The position numbers were made by a program, and so were the translations under genes. Positions 1 through 11,210 of a stretch of DNA of 64,000 nt are shown in pieces. Origin of the DNA: Acanthococcus lagerstroemiae (taxonomy: Eukaryota; Arthropoda; Insecta; Hemiptera; Eriococcidae); the NCBI GenBank assembly GCA_031841125.1, contig CM063113.1, positions 29,533,312-29,597,311 of the forward strand, written 5' to 3'. How positions within the stretch are numbered: position 1 is the stretch's first letter; the number at the start of each line of letters is the position of its first letter. The notes beneath the pieces were generated by a model. The model saw only the letters and a list, made by a program, of their open reading frames with translations. It searched no databases and had not been told where the DNA came from.

Positions 1-513
1 TCAAAATGTCCATTGATGTGGTTAACAAAATCAGATCCACAGAGAGAAGCATTTTCTCCTTTTCATTTTCAAAATTTTCTAATTAGCAAAATTAACATTT
101 TAGTTATAACAAGCTAGATCGCTTTGCGGCCTAGTAATAGGGTCGGCCTTTCAGCTGAAGTCTAGGCAATTATTCCTACTAACCAACTTCGAACAAAAAG
201 TACAATCGCACCTCGATGTTGTTAAGCGTACGGGAACCAACCAGCAAAATCTATTTTTTATGGCGTTTACTGATAAGCTTTGATCAACGTGATTATACAC
301 TTTTGAATCGGGGGCCCAATTCTGAAAAATTCTACTTTTTACGCTCTTTCCAACGATACTAATATTTTTTCCATTGTATAAGGCTGGCCTGCGCCGACCC
401 TAAAAATGAGCCTTTTCCCCTTTGTACCTAGAAAAAGGCACGGTACTTGCATCATGTTCAGAGATTAAAACTGTAGCACTATTGCCATTTGTTGTATTGA
501 AAAATGTATAAGT
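1..513. other. AT-rich sequence, no gene seen
   Basis: No open frame, splice-bounded exon or repeat structure that I can name. It ends where a hAT-type terminal sequence begins at 514. Confidence 0.5.
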
Positions 514-1003
514 CAGCGGTTTTCAACCTTTTTTTCAAGTAACCGCCTCTCAGAAAAGCTGAATATTTTTGAAAGGCCCCTTATCATGGGAAGAATGACG
601 ATCAGAAGAATTTTTTCTTAAAAGCTCTAAAATCAATGAAAATAAAAATACATTTGGAAGAATGATGAAGAGAAATAATAGAATTTTATTGTACCAAATC
701 AAAAGAACTAGATCCGCTGACGAGGTAGGAGAAGGGGAAGGCAATCAAAAACTTTTTCACGATGCTCCACATTCCAGGGTAGAGGTGAGTGATGATGGCT
801 TGAAATCAGAATTCCATGAGCCTATTACCATCGTGGAAGCTGGCTTTCAGCGTCTCATTTTTCAACCGCTGCTGTCCTGTCTCAATACTCACAAAAGGAT
901 TCATGACCAATTGAGGAATTTCCGAAGATAAAATATCCTCAACACGTTCAGAAAAAAGTCCTTGTGCAAATCGGTCCGACAGACAGCTTACTATCCGCTT
1001 CAT
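514..1003 (-). pseudogene. hAT transposon 3' end with ZBED/FAM200-like transposase C-terminus
   Basis: Seen on the minus strand from about 1003 down to 700: a reading with FSERVEDILSSEIP and VMNPFV, then, in another frame, LYPGMWSIVKKFLIAFPFSY followed by LVSGSSSFDLV. In hAT transposases of the ZBED5/FAM200 kind the C-terminal dimerisation domain has the same order: a W/M-NPF segment, then a Y-P-x-LW-A/V-KK-x-L-AFP-x-SYLVE-GFS block. At 514 the sequence CAGCGGTTTTCAACCTTTTT looks like a hAT terminal inverted repeat, so the element's 3' end is probably intact here. The frame is broken at least once and the domain ends early, so it cannot be active. I see no 5' half or zinc-finger region upstream. 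The family assignment is by motif memory only. Confidence 0.6.
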
Positions 1004-1014
1004 CGCCGATGAAG

Positions 1015-1345
1015 TAGCTGGCTAATTGTTTGTCTCTGCATGTATTCTTGCCTTCCTGCCCATCTGTCGATCCGACTGTCCAACCGCGAAGTGATCACCC
1101 AGGTGGTAGACTGCCTGACTGTCCCTGTCTGTATCCCGAGTCAGTCAACTGGACTGTCAGTCAGTATACCTATCTTTTAGTCTGTCTGCTCGGCTGCCCG
1201 TTATCCGCTTATCTGTCCATCTAGCTGGTGAAGCAGCTAACCGACTGTCTGTGTCTGTATACACCTGGCCTTTCTACACATAAATCTGTCGAACTAGCTC
1301 ACTAAAATAAGAACAGCAAGACAGCAGACTGTCTGTTTTTCTGTT
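1015..1345. repeat. Degenerate CTGT/GACTGTC simple-sequence array
   Basis: The run is rich in variants of GACTGTC, CTGTCTGT and CATCTGTC. It also holds two related blocks, at about 985-1030 and 1200-1250, that share TATCCGCTT and TAGCTGG(C/T)-AA. It looks like an old simple-sequence expansion. The short open frames inside it are by-products. Confidence 0.5.
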
Positions 1346-4257
1346 GCCAGTCTGCCTTGTAGGTAAACCAGCGCATTGTCTCTCAATTTGAGCTCCGTCC
1401 TTGTGAGGAAACCTAATTTCAGTAACAGAGGCGAGAGAAACAGAGAATGAGCTCTTGGACAGAACAGGGCCAAGCTCATTTTGAAATGAGTTTACTGGTT
1501 GAATCTTTGACACACGCTGGAGTTTTAACTCAACTAATTGACAACTCATTTAGAAGAGGAGTTGATTCAACGAGATGCGTTACAAACACATTAAATCTGA
1601 TGAAGTGCCAACTCCCAAGGGAGGTACCAAAGAAGGAGAAATTTCTGCAGGGTCCTCGAGTAACAAACACCAGGAAAATCTGAAGAAGCTCACCATTAAC
1701 CCGATGAAAATCACTGTTCTTTAGTCAATACTGAAAACCGCGATAATGATAGCGCGGTTCGTACTTTCATATATTATTTAAATTAATCACAATGTAAACA
1801 CAGATTCAGTTGTTGTATTTGATATTCAAGTGGCTCTCTAAATAATAATGAATATACGTATCGACTGATGAATAAATTTTCAATCTGACATCCATTTTTA
1901 TTAACCATATGTAATCGCACATCAAAGTATCTTGCATTAAAAGTACTTATGCTTGTTTGTTACTAACGTAAATGACATTTCCTTTATACACCATGAAACT
2001 GCTCTAGAATTGCGAATCTGAGTCTCGACCCTCATCTGCATAACTTGCACAACATACCACAACTACACAGGTATACTTAATTTATGCGAAATTTTTCTTA
2101 GAAAAATCGGGGAAAACAAAATAATAGTCTCAACTCTTAGGCAACTATATCGAGCCCTCTAGCAGAATTACTTCGTAAACTGTGGTAATCTATTCTGAAA
2201 AACCAGTCACGCCACATTTTTCCGAGTTTTCCGAATTCTAACGACTGTTTTTTTTCTCTCCCTAATTATGAAACAAAAAGAAAAACAGACAGAGAGAAAA
2301 CAAGAGAAATAATCGTGTGTGAATGTAATAATAAAAAAGTGCCGTACATTTTTCACCTCTAAACAGAATATTAAAATATTTGACAATTCGCCTCGTGAAC
2401 TGCGAATTACAGTAGAGTTGATGAAACTCGAAAAATTTAATTTTAGCACGCGATGACGACAAAGGAATAGGAAAATGGCGCCCACTGACACCAACTCAAA
2501 CTATGTATTGCTTCACTAATGAATTTTGGAATAAATTATAATATTTAGAATAAAGGTATTGTTCTACAGAAAGTAAAACGAGATGATTAAACTTCACAAG
2601 GAATGATGGGGTTGTAATCATCAGCATCGAGAATCCATTTTCAATAATCTTTTTACAAAAGCCGACCGTGTTCTGAGTTAATTATTAACGTAATTTTATT
2701 CTGTTTTGAAACTTTGCCGAAATGAATACATAGAACTTTGCTATCTACAGTTCAACTCGATAAGTAAAATATAATATGTATTACTATATAGTTTGAGCGC
2801 ACTTGTTATCTTCATAATTTATGCGAACTTAAACTAATAATATTTTTTAAGAATAACTTTTCCATCGAATACTAACAAAAGCATCTTAAAAGTTTCCAAC
2901 TGAGCTTCAATATTAATATTTCATTCGCATTTTCAGATAGATACGGCTACACTTAGTCTGCCTAAAGTTCCATTTTTTGAAAATTAAATTACTTTATTAG
3001 CCCCCACTCCACCCCGTTTAACGAGAAGAAAATGTCCCGAAATCATGAATAGTAACCTATAAGTAAATAACAAATGGTACGAAGGGCAGGCGCTCCCTCT
3101 CACTACCATAGACACGCTTGAAATTCCTCAGACCCGGACTTTCTTGGGGCTCAGATTTTCCATCGTCTGATCTGCACATTGTCTAATCTGTTTTTGAGTC
3201 TTCGAGCGCAAAATCGTAATTTTTGAAAATGGCCCTAGACAAATTGCATTACCTTTTATTTATTTTTCCACCCTGATGTTTCCCTCCGAGCCCGGCTTTT
3301 CTCTTGACTGTCCTGATTTGACGTTAGTTAAGATCTCAGTTAAAATCTGCGGCATCAGGGTGAGCGGGTCGAAAGTCAAAATGAAACAAAATGCAATTAC
3401 GGATTTAGGACCGAAAAGGTCTTTTTAGTGCCGGAAATAGGTTTTTACTTCGAACCGTTTTTCCTCCAGACACTGGAAATTTGGCATTTCTCTCTCAAGA
3501 TGGCTGTGGTATTCAATCATATTTCTGATTTTTCCCTTGTCCATTAAAAGAACGAATATAGTAAAAATTATAGTAGGTAGGTTTGACAGTATAGACAGTA
3601 CTAAGACGTCGGTTCACTCACATGCCCGCAACGAACCTTTATGAAGAGAAACAGATGACGGGAAAGAGGTGAAGTAACAACGGGGTTGTAGAAAAGAAAA
3701 ACTGGTCAGCCTGTAGAAAGAAAGAGGTTCATTTTTAGGAAATTTCAGACTTAACATTTTACATTTGACAAGAAAAGACTCTACGTTTTACATTTGATAA
3801 GAAAACAAAACGACGGCGCATGGATGGTCGGTTGATACTACATATCTATGACTAGTAGAATAGTTCAGGCGCGGATCTGGGGGGAGCAATCTCCCCAATA
3901 AAGAAAATATATGTGGGGAGGAGTCAGCAAAAAAAAAAATTTCCACGCAATTCGCGCACTTTCCTCCCATGATCGTCTGAAATTATGCCTGGAATAGTTG
4001 ACCGTTACGAATTGTCGTTGGAGCCGTAGGTATACCTACTTTGAGTCATTAAGCTACGCTCAGCACTTAGAATGCGAGTGAATCTTCACTCAGTTTTAAA
4101 AAGCGCAAACGAACGGCGTACTAACTGAGGGCATACGCGATTTCAAGGTTAATGTTGCGTTTTGGTACAATTTCGTGCAGTAATGCCGAAAGTTGCTTTA
4201 ATCTTATTTCAATAAAGGTATACGTCTTTCTAATATTAACATTTAAACATCGTATTA
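1346..4257. other. Non-coding AT-rich stretch
   Basis: No supported gene. The open frames are under 100 codons, lack splice context and have no recognisable motif. A short segment at 3870-3920 (GGCGCGGATCTGGGGGG followed by CCCC runs) resembles the end of a GGCGGATC-type hAT MITE such as the one at 9596, but I found no partner end or target duplication. Confidence 0.5.
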
Positions 4258-4735
4258 CTATACAGAACGTTTAATTTCGGCCAGAAATTGATCAAGGACA
4301 ATAAGGTGCTAACGTAACTTTGAACGGAAAGTGAGGGGGTTAAGCTCTCTCCGAGTTACCAAGGATTGAACTTCATATCCCAGAAAGAGCTCCTCATATG
4401 GGATCCCATGCGGGGGATACCTAAACTGTTTACTATAAATAAACCTGAAGGTATTTTCTTGTATTTTCTCCATTTGATCTTTTAGTTTCTTGCTGGATGG
4501 ATACCAGATTGGAGATGCGTACTCGAAATGTGGTCTTATACTAACGAGTTTGTTTCAGGCCTTTGAAGGTTACTAGACTGTCTGAATAGGAAACCGAGTA
4601 ATGACCTTGCTTTCGTTATTATGTTATTGCAGTGTGTATGGTAGGTAAGAGTGGAATCTAAAGTTACACCAAGGTCTCTTATTTCTAATGAGTTATATGC
4701 TCTTAAAACAAGTCAAACCCCTAGCCAGCGTCTTG
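4258..4735 (-). pseudogene. CR1/Jockey-like LINE reverse transcriptase, C-terminal relic
   Basis: Reading the minus strand from 4735 downward gives AYNSLEIRDLGVTLDSTLTY, then KARSLLGFLFRQ. After a one-base shift near 4550 comes SIRPHFEYASPIWYPSSKKL, and then QMEKIQENTFRFIY and YEELFLGYEVQSL. This is the typical region after the catalytic core of Jockey/CR1-type non-LTR reverse transcriptases: D-LGV-xD, then R-x-LEYAS-x-W-P, then I-x-IQ. The frameshift and the absence of the catalytic YADD part make it a dead 5'-truncated copy. No poly-A tail or target duplication could be fixed. It is one of at least four distinct LINE lineages in the window. Confidence 0.75.
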
Positions 4736-6138
4736 TTCAACGTTTTTGAGAAGGCAAATTGAAGAAGTGCAATGAATGATTTCCTATTTTGCAGTTGGTA
4801 GTAGTGCCACCTCGCCTCGACGTTATAAGCCAAAAACTAACAAAAACGTCTCAGAAATTGCCCAAGAAATAAAGAATATACATTAAAAAAGTACGATTCG
4901 TTTTTGTTAGTGTCAAAAACTGTATTTCTACAACCGGAAAACGTCAAAAACGCTACTTTTTACGACCATAATTTCCAGTGCATGTTTATCAGTTTTCACC
5001 TCAAGGCAAATCTCATACCAAAACTGAATCACACGACTCTGAAACCATACTATTTGTTATTCATACAACTGTTTTCGACTTATCAGTCCTGAGCCCCCAC
5101 TCCTCCTTACCTGGTAGAGCATTCTGATTTCAAATGCAGGACTGCAGCCATGGGGGTACATGTTGGTGATCTGCCTCCCAATCATCTTTCAAAATTAGTA
5201 AACTGCCAGTTTCAAGTGCTTTTGGCAATTTCACGCATTTTAAGATTCTTTTTTTGATTTTTGATTTTTTTGCTTTAACATTTAAAAACATTTTTTTTCT
5301 CGAGATCGAGGCCTCAACAAATTTACTTTTCGCTGCAGCTCTGTTTAGATGGAGTTTCTGAGAAAATCCGTTCGGGGAACACAATCGTACGATATGTTAT
5401 TTATACGATACTAATCAGGATTCCCTTCCCTGTCCCTCTGTACCTGCTATCCAAAAATGTGTTTCAGGTCGTTTGCGTCTAATAGGTATTATTCGCCGAT
5501 ATTACGAACGCTTTTCGAAAAGCGGTTGCGAGCTAGCGTTTCGTCGATAAAACCGCATATCGTAATCGATAACCGTAGGTAATTTATACCACAAAAGTCG
5601 ACCACTTTGATCAACAACATTTCAACTTCCAACACGTGTCAAAGGCCTCAAAAACACGTGAATACGACCGAAAGAGATTTTATAATAAATAGTCGGTCGT
5701 TGATTTGGACGCTTCAAACTACTCTCATTCCCTCGTGTCTGCGTTATCTCTCGCTCATCGAACCATCGAACTTATCCCGGTCCTATCAACGCTTTTCGAA
5801 ATAAAACGAGTTATAATATTTTTTCTTATCTGGAACGGCAAGCTCGAGTAGATGCGATTAACACCGTCAGATATCTACGCTTCAAAATCGACTACACACC
5901 AGATTTTTCGAGAACTCTAACGGGTGACTGTACACACAGATATACAATTAAGAACGGTAATTATTACGACCAAATCCACAGAAGCCAACAGAGCAGAGGC
6001 GCTGCCAGAAATCCTTTAAAACAGACAGAGAAGCCGCTTAAAATAACAGAAGTTCGCATATAAAAAGTTCCGGAATGAGATCTCTAGCTAGTTAATCTTG
6101 TTGCACGAGAAAAAAAAAAAAATCCACATTAAATTGAA
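4736..6138. other. Non-coding stretch, no repeats recognised
   Basis: No gene can be supported. The 84-codon minus frame at 5130-5384 is lysine-rich, comes from A/T runs and matches no family I know. From about 5480 to 6060 the sequence is less AT-rich, with several CpG-containing words (TCGATAA, CGAACG). I see no exon signals around them. Confidence 0.4.
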
Positions 6139-6345
6139 AACTTAGGATAGGTAGGCGTGTAACGATAATTTTAATTCTGTACAAGTTCCTCACACGATCG
6201 TTTAACGAGAAAGGCCTCTATGCCTCTTTGTTGCTACAGACGTCGATTCGTGGTCACAAAACTTAGGATGGGCATTCTGCACGAGTTCCTCATGTGATCG
6301 TTTAACAAGGAAGGCTTCTATGCGTCTAGCTGCCGATGTATTCAA
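6139..6345. repeat. Two-unit degenerate tandem repeat, period about 101 bp
   Basis: The segment at about 6177-6235 (CTGTACAAGTTCCTCACACG, GATCGTTTAACGAGAAAGGC, CTCTATGC) recurs at about 6278-6332 with scattered changes. Each unit follows an AACTTAGGAT block, at about 6139 and 6259. The divergence suggests an old duplication. Confidence 0.65.
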
Positions 6346-6877
6346 GGCTTTTTATATAAGCTCCGGAGAAACTTAAAAAAAAAATAATTGTATGTCCCGT
6401 TAAACTTTCGAACCTTTTAAAATAAGCCCAGCTTGATGTCAATTCAGCTAAAAAAAAAAAATCTCTTATGGAGTATAACCCAGCCTTCACTCGGCATCAG
6501 CGTCTTTGCCCTTTGCATTGAAACTTGTCTCCGCCATCAAATAACGATTATTCTATTCAAATGGAAAATTCGAGAACACGTCCATCTCGGCGAGAAAAAA
6601 GTTATTTTTGATTCACGTGTTCAGCATACACGTGACTCAGGGCCAGTTTACAAATAACGCTGACCAACAACCGCATCACAATTACGCTGCGTAAAAGGAA
6701 TTTAACTCGTCGACAACGTTTCCCCCCCCCCCTAATTACGAAAACAAAACTCAATCATTTTCCCGTTTATGTTTGGCAATACAAAAAAAAAAATATTCCA
6801 TTTTAAACGCTAACCAGAATAGAGAAAGAATGGAAAATGTTTGTAAATAATCAAGAAGAAACAAAATCGACCTTTAC

Positions 6878-7036
6878 CTGTTTGATATGGTTCGCAAGCC
6901 CGGTCTACGGTAGAACACCAACAGCAACAAGGAATTACTGATCGTGGCTATTATCAAAGTGATGCAGAATAGAGCGTTCAGTATCATACTTTCGTTAATG
7001 CCCGCCAGTACTACCATTTCAGTCTTTCGGTATAAT
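6878..7036 (-). CDS. Exon of a class A G-protein coupled receptor (TM1 and first intracellular loop)
   Basis: The exon encodes 53 codons, with the first membrane segment of a rhodopsin-type receptor at the cell surface. It reads LYRKTEM-VVLAGINESM, then MILNALFCITLIIATISN with the TM1 asparagine, then NSLLLLVFYRRPGLRTISN. Hydrophobic TM1 followed by a basic YRRP-x-LRT-x-SN loop is typical of class A receptors. On the minus strand it is preceded by a pyrimidine-rich acceptor ending TTTACATTGCAG and followed by the donor CAG/GTAAAG. Its length is a multiple of three, and both junctions split a codon after its second base. An in-frame ATG near the exon start, followed by an N-glycosylation site (NES), could be the start codon. 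The loop recalls GPR161-like orphan receptors, but I cannot name the receptor. I found no other exon of it in the window. Confidence 0.72.
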
Positions 7037-7639
7037 CTGCAATGTAAACAGACAGATACACACGTTAAATTTACATAAGAAAGACGAAAACACCGCGGAA
7101 AAAGAAAGAACTTACCGTCAGCAGTTACACATCTGCTTGCGATAAGTATCAGAATTCTAATTAATTCTCTGCACAATATTTTATTGGTATCTCAGGTGGG
7201 GGGTACTTATGAACGTACCTCTCTTTCTTTGGTTTTCGTCCAAGACAAATTTTATGAATCATGTTCGCATTTCTCGCTAATTGCTATTTACTAGCGCAAG
7301 GTTGCGAGTATGTAACATATGACGGAAAGACAGATTATTCGTTTGTGTTTACTTTGGCAGGTTTCGAAGATCGATCAAAGCGTCTTCACTTTCACACCTC
7401 AGGCTGGAAAATCGGCACAGTAAACCTTCTCTCCATGCTGAGTGAGCTGAGGCTAGGGTGACGCAAGATTCTCTGACATTAATGAAAACAAACATTGCGG
7501 TATCCCAAGTACTGGCTATTCACTCGTCCAAATTCATTGGAGTGATGAGCTTTCGCGATTTCTCAATGCCCTCGTTACTTCGGGCAGCACACGGGGTAAT
7601 ACGGCTGATCAAGGTGTCGCAATAGGGCCAGAAGATAAT
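7037..7639. other. Presumed intron upstream of the GPCR exon
   Basis: On the minus strand this is the intron leading to the acceptor at 7037. The sequence has no supported coding content. The part from about 7500 may hold a badly decayed upstream piece of the R1-like LINE that becomes readable at 7640. Confidence 0.45.
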
Positions 7640-8720
7640 CAGGACGGGTGTACTTGAGTGATCAGTCTTAGTACCCCTGTTGTGGAACATGTCTTTTGAC
7701 AGGGTCCTGCGGCTCGCACTTTCGAGAGGAGCCCAGGCCATCTGCTTTGCCGACGACACACTTCTCCTTGTATAGGGGAGATCGGAGCAGGACGTTTGCG
7801 GCAGAACCATACTCGGTATCGAGATGGTATCTCGCTGGATGCAGGCGAATAGCTTACAGGTGGCTGCCCAGAAGACAGAAGCCGTTCTTTTTCACAGGTG
7901 TAAAGGGGGCAGGCCACAGCCATTTGACCCAGCAGTACAGGGTGAACCGGTATCGGTGTACCTCGGAATGACGATGGTCAACGAGCTGTATTGGAAGCCG
8001 CATCTCCATACAACGACAGAGAAAGCACAGCGGACGATGAAAGCGTTGCGTTAGCTTGTGCCGAACCTCCGGGGGCCGAGTGAGAGCCGAAGAAGACTGT
8101 ATTCGGCAGTAATCCACTCGGTTCTTCTATATAAGGCCCTCAATTGGCACCAGTCGCGGCATTCCACGAGAACAGAGAAGACATAGGAAGGGTCCAGCGG
8201 GCTATACGGCACCACGCATAATCTGCGCGTATAGAACCGTCTCGTACAAGGCGCGGCTCTTGTACTAGCTCGAATGCCTTCTATTGATCTGCTGGCTAGG
8301 AAGAGCGCTACTCTATAAGCACTTCCAGAACTCCCACCAGCTGATAGAAAAAAGAAAGGAGTAAAGAAGAAGATTAAGAGAGAAGTCCGGCGGCAAACAG
8401 TTCAAGAGTGGGTGGCTCGCCTCCAAGAGACCACCCATGACCGCTGGACATTGAGGCTAGTACACGACCTCGATGCATGGCTTTTGCGGCGGCACGGTGA
8501 GCTGACGTACCATCTTATGGAAATGCTCACCCGACATGGATGCTTCAATGGTTGTCGTAACCGTTGGAACACGGTACCCAGCCAGTACTCGCATTGTCCA
8601 GCTAACACGATTGGTACTGCGGATCTCAGTTCACCATGATGTGTGCGGGAAGAGGGCCGACACCCGTTCACCAGCTTTCCGGCACTGGGAATCGAAACCG
8701 CTTTTCGCAAGAATGCAAGT
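7640..8720 (+). pseudogene. R1-clade LINE, reverse transcriptase to zinc-knuckle end, many frameshifts
   Basis: Reading the plus strand across several frames gives the RT core SVLVPLLWNMSFDRVLRLAL. The catalytic box FADD is at 7746-7757, inside AICFADDTLLLV. Then come WMQANSLQVAAQKTEAVLFH, VYLGMTMVNELYWKPHLHTT and EKAQRTMKALR, followed by the C-terminal domain around LYSAVIHSVLLY. Near 8500-8640 there is a cysteine/histidine segment with MLTRHGCFNGC and HCP, like the zinc knuckle that ends R1-family ORF2. The codons LLLV are followed directly by a stop, and at least four further breaks occur, so the copy is dead. It lacks the endonuclease half. The GC-rich codon use differs from the AT-rich surroundings. 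A minus-strand R1-type endonuclease at 24023-24475 could be a piece of the same family. Confidence 0.82.
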
Positions 8721-9587
8721 AGGGCATGATTCTACTAAACCATATACATACATACAGTAACTAGAACATACTTGCCAACACAACTGAATAAATTACAGTT
8801 ATTGGGATACAAGCAGACAACTGTGATTAAGTAACAGGTTACAGTTAAGTATGAGAGAAATTATTTGATCATGGCAATGAGAATTGTTGAGGTCAAAAAA
8901 CGTTATTCAGTTAAATGATGGTATTTATCAATCGGATATAACCATACAAGCTGCCACTAATTCAATTTTTACAATCATGTTTATATCCACTTATAGATAA
9001 CAGCACAATTTAATAACGTTGGATCCATTAAAAACAATTCCGTTTGATTACATCAAGGGCTTAACTGTTACAGTTATAGACAAGTGGATAAGTTGACAGG
9101 GTTCTTACTGTTACAGTTACATCCATTATGAGTAGCCTAATATGATCAAGATTATTCCACTATGTAATTGTCAGGTAGTTGCAGTTTTGTGGATAGACAG
9201 AAGAATAAGTAGACAGCAAGGACATACTAAAGCCAACTTTTCTTCTGAGTGGAAACCTAATTGTACCCACCAAAAAAGTAAATTTTGCAAAATGATGAAC
9301 AGAAAGCTGAGACGACGAAAAAGGTCGAAACTTGAAATTTTGTCAACAGTTGATTCGATTTCGCCAAATGAGTGTTGGTTTTCACTGAATATATCGTTTA
9401 GAAGATGTTTGAGAAAGAGACTGCCCCATACTCAAATCGGTACATTCCTGGTTGGGTGGTGACAATTGTTACAACATATTTGGAAGACGTTTGGAAGGAA
9501 GGCTCCTCCTACCGAGTACACTTCGGGTTGGCAAAGGCCACTGTTACAACCTATCTTCAAAGTAAGAGCTAATATGATAGTGTAAAG
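8721..9587. other. Non-coding stretch with scattered ACTGTTACAGTTA words
   Basis: No gene. Several near-palindromic words built from AACTGT/ACAGTT occur, for example near 8800-8850 and 9063-9120, which is more than I would expect by eye. They may be remains of a short repeat. Confidence 0.4.
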
Positions 9588-9595
9588 ATAATCAT

Positions 9596-9857
9596 CAGTG
9601 GCGGATTTATGAGGGGCGGACACCCCCTTCGGGCCGAAGAAGAAAAAAAACATTGCGATTTTTGAGTTTTACTCCTGTTTTGAGTGTCTGCCACACTACA
9701 GTCTACAATGTTCATTTTGAAACGATTTAATCACATTATGAAACTTGTCTTCAGAAACTATTTAAAATGACATCCATCTCGGTTTTTTAGGGGGCGGAGG
9801 TGGAAAAATGTTTATTTTCAAACCACCCTTCTTGGAAAGTTTCTAGATCCGCCACTG
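9596..9857. mobile_element. Complete hAT MITE, 262 bp, with perfect 8-bp target duplication
   Basis: The element starts CAGTGGCGGATTTATG and ends AGATCCGCCACTG, which are imperfect terminal inverted repeats. It is flanked on both sides by ATAATCAT (9588-9595 and 9858-9865). An 8-bp duplication and a CAGTGGCGGAT end are what hAT transposition leaves. The interior is G-rich, then A/T-rich, and has no open frame that could be a transposase, so it depends on an autonomous partner. The perfect target duplication suggests it is not very old. Confidence 0.92.
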
Positions 9858-9865
9858 ATAATCAT

Positions 9866-10549
9866 AATTAACATAATAACCGGCATCCACGCTATAACCA
9901 AACTACATGAGTATAACAAGGATTCAAAAAGTCAACACGAAGCTAGAAATAATGAGTACTCTAATCAAATTTACGACTACATAATCAAATGGAATGGCCG
10001 TTGATAACCGCTAGATTCTTCAAATTGTCGGTAAGTGACAGTTAAACTCATCAAATGACAGTTAAATAACGATTAAACGCATCAAATTTGCCGTCAAATA
10101 ACGGTCATCGATAATTAACTGTCAGTTACCGCGATCGCTTATTTTATAGTCCAGTTCTATGACAGAACTAATGAAAAGGATGGGAGGAGAGTGAAAACGG
10201 GTAAATTACAGAGCATGGGTCAATTTCGTAGCAACCATTTTAGTCGTCTTTTCCCGCGTCAAGTTTATCGTCAGTCAAGGATGCCAAAGTTTAAAAACCC
10301 CATATAAAGCGTGATGGAATTTTCAAAATTGATATTGTCATTTTTGTAAAAATAGTAAAAATATTCTCGAAAAAAATCCACTTTTCTACTCTGGTTTTGG
10401 GCAGATTTTTTCATGCGAAGCGACGCTTCACACGGAAACTCCCATGTGGAGTGACTGCTCCTCGGTCTAAGTATATGGGTTCAACCCCAATATAAAATGA
10501 AATGACAGTTGAATTTTCAAAATCTTGTAATATGATAACCTTAAGCCGT
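9866..10549. other. Non-coding stretch; degenerate ACAGTTAAA words
   Basis: No gene. Between 10020 and 10130, variants of GACAGTTAAA and CATCAAAT repeat several times, similar to the words near 9070-9120. Confidence 0.4.
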
Positions 10550-10870
10550 TTTTTGTCAAGACCATTTCCTCAATGACATAATAAAAAACTGGATCCAATG
10601 ACAAAACAAAATGAAAAAAAAATAATCAAGTTGCGACAGTTCGTCAACGAGTAAATGATGAACTGTGCTAACGACATAATAACTGACGACAGACTGCGCT
10701 AAGCGGCGATGCCATTGACGATAAACTACGCTAAGTGACATAACCAAAGACAAGACAAAATTACGTAATGATTTTGTCCATAACAAAACAATGAAAAAGC
10801 AAAATGACAAAACTCATGACGTAACAAAAAAGATGACATGTTCGTCTGAGAAAATGACGAAAATTCGTTT
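10550..10870. repeat. Degenerate AATGACAAAACA / CTGTGCTAAGTGAC repeat
   Basis: Short words such as AATGACA, ACAAAACA and GCTAAGTGACA recur. The block 10640-10745 (GAACTGTGCTAACGACA, then CTGCGCTAAGCGGC, then CTACGCTAAGTGACA) matches, in inverted orientation, the segment near 31160-31250. This is a dispersed repeat family. The open frames inside are by-products. Confidence 0.5.
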
Positions 10871-10974
10871 TGCCTAACAACACTGTTTATTGTATTTAAA
10901 AAATAATGTAACATTTTTTTTTAATTTCGAGATAAGAGCTTTTTCCTGCCTTCTTTATTTCGTTACGATGTACC

Positions 10975-11210
10975 TCAATTTAAAAAACAAAATGAATACG
11001 CAAAAAATATAAAAATTGGGCAAGGCGACCCGCTAATCCCAAATTTGTTCAACTGCGTCATAGAGCAGGTATTTGAAAGTTTGAATTGGAAAGGGGATAT
11101 GAGACAACATTATTGAGGAAACAATGAGTCGATTTGGGTTTATAAATGACGTGGTACTCACGGCAACAGAATGCAATCAGTTAGAAGCAATGGCTGATAA
11201 ATTTGTTGAA
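10975..11210 (+). pseudogene. RTE-like LINE reverse transcriptase fragment
   Basis: The plus strand reads KIGQGDPLIPNLFNCVIEQV then FESLNWKGDM. After a frameshift it continues SRFGFINDVVLTATECNQLE and AMADKFVET. This is the RT segment running from the QGDPLSP box to the catalytic box, where FADD has decayed to FIND. It resembles the longer RTE-like frame at 37480, which reads RFADDIVIIGKSSRELKAM. It is truncated at both ends, and on the right it stops exactly where the foldback element at 11211 begins. Confidence 0.75.

Noticed and set aside
5130..5384. 84-codon lysine-rich minus frame
   Set aside because: Derived from A/T runs; no exon signals or similarity recalled.
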